Assembly (NCBI RefSeq): GCF_000764185.1
Contig: NZ_JQEC01000011.1
Span: 1 to 64,000 of the forward strand
DNA from: Colwellia psychrerythraea
GTDB lineage: Bacteria > Pseudomonadota > Gammaproteobacteria > Enterobacterales > Alteromonadaceae
Direction: 5' to 3'
Length of the DNA stretch: 64,000 bases
Positions 60,628 to 64,000 of the stretch are shown piece by piece (within the stretch, counting starts at the first letter, position 1; each line of letters starts with the position of its first letter). Made by a program: the position numbers and the translations under genes. The notes beneath the pieces are model-generated. The model was not told the DNA's origin. It saw only the letters and a program-made list of their open reading frames with translations, and made no database searches.

Positions 60628-62166
60628 ATGACAAATTATCAAAATGAAAAAACTCAAAAAATAAAAATTACGCCGCTAGATGATACTCCTGATTGGACAT
60701 TTGAATTGTTAGGGCAATACCAATACGAAATAGCTAGAGTTGCCGACTTTTATCGTTTAGATACCTATACCAATCAAATAGAAGTCATTACTGCAGAACA
60801 AATGATGGATGCTTATGCAAGCGTCGGCATGCCAATTGGTTATAGTCATTGGACATTTGGTAAGAAATTTATTCAAACTGAACAAAATTATAAACGTGGT
60901 CAAATGGGCTTAGCTTATGAAATTGTAATAAATTCAAGCCCATGTATATCTTACCTAATGGAAGAGAACACCTTAACTATGCAAGCTTTAGTCATGGCAC
61001 ATGCTTGTTATGGTCATAACTCATTTTTTAAAGGAAACTACTTATTTAAGTCTTGGACGGATGCTAGCTCTATCATCGATTACTTATTATTTGCAAAAAA
61101 CTATATTGCACAATGCGAGCAAAAACACGGTATTAGTGAGGTTGAGGCAACGTTAGATGCTTGTCATGCATTAATGAGTCATGGCGTTGATAGGTACAAA
61201 AGACCACAAAAGATATCATTAGATGAAGAGCTTAAAAGGCAATCTGAGCGTGCCGAATATTTACAGTCCCAAGTAAACGCACTTTGGCGTACGGTGCCTA
61301 GGAAAGAACAAAAAGAAAATGAAAAAAAGTATCAATTCCCTAAAGAGCCTCAAGAAAACATTTTATACTTCATTGAAAAAAATGCCCCCTTGCTGAAGCC
61401 ATGGCAAAGAGAAATAGTTCGAATTGTCAGAAAGATATCACAATACTTTTACCCTCAAAAACAAACTCAAGTAATGAATGAAGGCTGGGCGTGCTTTTGG
61501 CACTATACAATTTTGAACCATTTGTACGATGAGGGCTTAGTGACTGATAAGTTTATGTTAGAGTTTTTGCATAGTCATACTAATGTTGTCGCACAACCCG
61601 AATATAATAGTAAATATTATTCAGGCATAAACCCTTATGCATTAGGTTTTAATATGTTCATTGATCTCAGACGCATCTGTGAACACCCAACAGCAGAAGA
61701 TAAAGAGTACTTTCCAGAAATAGCAGGAAGTAATTGGGTTGATACTTTGCATTTTGCTATGGAGAACTTCAAAGATGAAAGTTTTATCAGTCAATATTTA
61801 TCACCAAAACTAATACGGGACTTTAAACTGTTTCATATTCACGATGATAGTGACAATAACTATGTTGAAATTGGCGCAATTCATAACGAGCAAGGTTATA
61901 AGAAAGTTCGTCAAAACCTGGCAAATCAATATAACCTCAGTAATATTGAAGTTAATATTCAAATAATTGATGCAAATATTGATGGCGATAGGGCACTAAC
62001 TCTGAGATATACACCACACAATGACGTAGAGCTTGGTGACTCAAAAGATGAAGTATTAAAACACTTACATTATTTATGGCACTTTGACGTTAAGATTGTT
62101 CAAGAAACTAAATCTGGAGAAGATAAAATCATTGCCAGCTGTCCACAAAAAAATAAAGACGACTAA
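60628..62166 (+). CDS. spoVR: SpoVR family protein
   Basis: E. coli homolog YcgB; 512 residues, cytoplasmic. It contains the conserved block QVMNEGWACFWHYTILNHL and HSHTNVVAQPEYNSKYYSGI, whose His/Glu residues look like a metal site. Its biochemical role is unknown; in other bacteria it accompanies prkA and yeaH in sporulation or stress. ATG at 60628 was chosen because GGGGGA lies just before it; an earlier frame would overlap the end of yeaH. A terminator overlaps its stop codon. Confidence 0.94.
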   Translation: MTNYQNEKTQKIKITPLDDTPDWTFELLGQYQYEIARVADFYRLDTYTNQIEVITAEQMMDAYASVGMPIGYSHWTFGKKFIQTEQNYKRGQMGLAYEIVINSSPCISYLMEENTLTMQALVMAHACYGHNSFFKGNYLFKSWTDASSIIDYLLFAKNYIAQCEQKHGISEVEATLDACHALMSHGVDRYKRPQKISLDEELKRQSERAEYLQSQVNALWRTVPRKEQKENEKKYQFPKEPQENILYFIEKNAPLLKPWQREIVRIVRKISQYFYPQKQTQVMNEGWACFWHYTILNHLYDEGLVTDKFMLEFLHSHTNVVAQPEYNSKYYSGINPYALGFNMFIDLRRICEHPTAEDKEYFPEIAGSNWVDTLHFAMENFKDESFISQYLSPKLIRDFKLFHIHDDSDNNYVEIGAIHNEQGYKKVRQNLANQYNLSNIEVNIQIIDANIDGDRALTLRYTPHNDVELGDSKDEVLKHLHYLWHFDVKIVQETKSGEDKIIASCPQKNKDD

Positions 62167-62180
62167 TGTCGTCTTTATTT
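62151..62180 (+). terminator. Terminator of the prkA-yeaH-spoVR operon
   Basis: A 13-bp perfect stem (62151-62163 with 62168-62180) with loop TAAT that includes the spoVR stop codon region, followed by TTC. Convergent with fadR, which stops at 62213. Confidence 0.85.
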
Positions 62181-62212
62181 TTCACTGAATATAATCTATT
62201 AGAGATTATATA

Positions 62213-62926
62213 TTAATCTTCAGATAACTCTTTAAAGACATCGTCCTTAAGATCAGCCCACAATTTCCCTGATTCAATACCGTACTTACGTACAGCCAAA
62301 ATAGCTTCATCGAATTGATTAGCTTTAGCAAGTTCTATTAACGATTGATAATAAGCTCTAGAGATCTCCCTGCCCTTAGGGTGAGCAAAATACAAACTAC
62401 CAATGCGTGAATATAAACCTCTAAATCCATTAAGAATTAATAAATAAATAGAGTTATCTGAGGCGACTACTAATTCTTTATTTAATTCATAATCAAATTG
62501 TGCAAAGGCTTCACCCGTATCTTCTACATCTATATAAGCTTGCAGGCATTCAATGGCTTTTTCAGGGTTATTTTTTAATGCCCCTCGAATGTAAATAGCG
62601 CTAATATTAGTGCGCGCAGATAATAGGTTATCAACTAAGTCAGGAATTCCATCTTGATCCAATTGTGCCAATGTTTCCAAAATATTTAAACTAGAGGTTT
62701 CCCAAAAGTTATTTACCTTAGTCGGCTTACCATGTTTAATTGTTAACCAACCATCTCGAGCCAAACGTTGTAATACTTCTCTAAGCGTAGTTCGAGTTAC
62801 CCCGATAAGTTCAGAGAGTTCTCGCTCAGCGGGTAATATAGAGCCTGGAGGAAAACCACCATTCCAAATAGATTCTACGATATATTGTTCCGCAAATCCT
62901 GCTGGGCTTTTAGCTTTTATGACCAT
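62213..62926 (-). CDS. fadR: Fatty-acid metabolism regulator FadR
   Basis: GntR-family regulator that represses beta-oxidation and activates fatty-acid synthesis, released from DNA by acyl-CoA. The 237-residue protein has the N-terminal winged helix-turn-helix ([18 protein letters not shown] and [18 protein letters not shown], about 27-65) and the C-terminal FadR acyl-CoA-binding helical domain. It is convergent with spoVR and divergent from nhaD; the E. coli order is ycgB-fadR-nhaB. Confidence 0.96.
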   Translation of the reverse strand: MVIKAKSPAGFAEQYIVESIWNGGFPPGSILPAERELSELIGVTRTTLREVLQRLARDGWLTIKHGKPTKVNNFWETSSLNILETLAQLDQDGIPDLVDNLLSARTNISAIYIRGALKNNPEKAIECLQAYIDVEDTGEAFAQFDYELNKELVVASDNSIYLLILNGFRGLYSRIGSLYFAHPKGREISRAYYQSLIELAKANQFDEAILAVRKYGIESGKLWADLKDDVFKELSED

Positions 62927-63198
62927 TGACTATAGTTACCTAAATAAAGTGAATAAGGATAAATTTAACAACAGATTGTACCAGAAGTACATTTATGCAC
63001 AAGCTCGATAAAGTTACAAGCAATTGAAATTTATAACTTGCCGTTAGCTTGTTATAAATCAAATTGATCACTGCTATCAATAAAATTAATACAATTCAAT
63101 AGCATTCCTGTGTCATTCCGTAAAAAATTTGTTAGAATTAAAGTCGAATAATAATCGCTAAATTAGCATATAACTTTACATCCCATTTAGAGAATCAC

Positions 63199-64000
63199 AT
63201 GAAACCACTTGTATACGTTTTACTGGCGTTATCAGCAGTGCTTTTTCCAAGCATGGCTTTTGCTTCTGAGGCAGCACATCAAAGCATTGATTTGACCAGT
63301 CATTGGATTGGCTATACTGCCATAGCCATCTTTGTACTAGCTTATTCGCTCGTGATTTTAGAAGAGCAATTGCATTTAAGAAAATCTAAGCCAGTGCTAC
63401 TCGCTGCTGGCCTGATTTGGATTTTAATCGCTGCGTATTACAGCGCGAATGGTATGCCACATGCTGCAGAAGTAGCAATTCGCCATAATTTCCTTGAATA
63501 TGCCGAGCTATTCTTTTTCTTATTAGTTGCCATGACTTATATCAATGCCCTTTTAGAACGTGGTGTCTTTGATTCACTACGTGATTGGCTTGTACAAAAA
63601 GGCTTTAGTTATAAAGCATTGTTTTGGATCACTGGTATTTTAGCTTTCTTTATTTCTCCAATCGCTGATAACTTAACAACAGCATTAATTATGTGCGCTG
63701 TAGTCTTAGCTGTTGGCAAAGATGAACCTAAATTTATTGCCATGAGCTGTATTAATATTGTAGTAGGTGCTAATGCTGGTGGCGCCTTTAGCCCATTTGG
63801 TGATATTACGACCTTAATGGTTTGGCAAAAAGGTATTGTTCAGTTTACTGAATTCTTCGCGCTATTCTTACCATCTGTGGTTAACTTTCTTATCCCTGCA
63901 TTTATTATGCAATTTTTCATACCTAAAGGTAACCCAAGTTCAGACTCAAACGAAATAACACCAATCAAAAAGGGTGGTTTAATCATCGTTGGTCTATTTA
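63199..64000 (+). CDS. nhaD: Na+/H+ antiporter NhaD (3' end outside the window)
   Basis: 267 residues are visible; the gene runs past the right edge. It has a signal-like N-terminus (about 1-23, LLALSAVLFPSMAFA), then several membrane helices. NhaD features are HWIGYTAIAIFVLAYSLVILEEQ, the FFISPIADNLTTALIMC segment with the Asp-Asn-Thr motif, and VGANAGGAFSPFGDITT. It exports Na+ (and Li+) in exchange for H+ at alkaline pH, as known from Vibrio and Alkalimonas. It is divergent from fadR, taking the place held by nhaB in E. coli. Confidence 0.95.
   Translation, partial: MKPLVYVLLALSAVLFPSMAFASEAAHQSIDLTSHWIGYTAIAIFVLAYSLVILEEQLHLRKSKPVLLAAGLIWILIAAYYSANGMPHAAEVAIRHNFLEYAELFFFLLVAMTYINALLERGVFDSLRDWLVQKGFSYKALFWITGILAFFISPIADNLTTALIMCAVVLAVGKDEPKFIAMSCINIVVGANAGGAFSPFGDITTLMVWQKGIVQFTEFFALFLPSVVNFLIPAFIMQFFIPKGNPSSDSNEITPIKKGGLIIVGLF

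Overview
The window looks like chromosome of a marine gammaproteobacterium of the order Alteromonadales, most like Colwellia. This is inferred from low GC (visibly AT-rich intergenic DNA), protein sequences close to Shewanella/Colwellia/Vibrio families, a sodium-based physiology (NhaC-type and NhaD antiporters, PutP, the Na+-flagellar protein MotY) and several secreted proteases. No database was searched.

Layout. Positions 1-8700 are a decayed accessory region next to a tRNA-Leu(GAG) gene. It holds an intact orphan ParB-like gene (1309-2385), a dead IS982-family element with terminal inverted repeats and a 6-bp target duplication (3325-4313), a broken serine beta-lactamase-family gene (5143-6581) and a dead IS4-family element with a 10-bp target duplication (7093-8422). 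From 8761 to about 27800 lies a conserved housekeeping block: tRNA-Leu, secG, tpiA, glmM, folP, ftsH, rlmE (minus), yhbY (plus), an inserted secreted subtilase, an Arc-like repressor with an SPFH membrane protein, greA, carB, carA, dapB, an NTF2-like protein and an FKBP. Positions 28100-37000 carry putP, an EAL/HDOD regulator, a small Cys-rich secreted protein, a large secreted zinc metalloprotease with duplicated C-terminal modules, and an NhaC-type antiporter. Positions 37000-48400 carry ligA, zipA, cysZ, a lipoprotein, an M1 aminopeptidase, motY, rnt, a 2-Cys peroxiredoxin, grxD and sodB. Positions 49000-57000 carry lolE-lolD-lolC, a PilZ protein, a chemoreceptor, a DUF2897 micro-protein, beta-carbonic anhydrase and HPPD. 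Positions 57300-64000 carry the prkA-yeaH-spoVR stress operon, fadR and the start of nhaD, which runs off the right edge.

How parts work together. carA/carB supply carbamoyl phosphate. ligA/zipA/cysZ is the order also known from E. coli. rnt, grxD and sodB form an oxidative-stress neighbourhood together with the peroxiredoxin. LolCDE exports lipoproteins. PrkA, YeaH and SpoVR are a three-gene starvation/stress module, here placed beside fadR and a Na+/H+ antiporter.

The most interesting signals read directly from sequence are: (1) about 200-bp MITE-like elements at 31687, 42117 and 55509 whose inverted repeats match the ends of the dead IS982 element, with 6-bp target duplications like that of the IS; (2) a well-matched sigma-28 promoter ahead of motY; (3) a second MITE-like element between ftsH and rlmE; (4) a strong orphan terminator at 48941 that may end a small RNA. 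I saw no CRISPR array and no clear new defence system.
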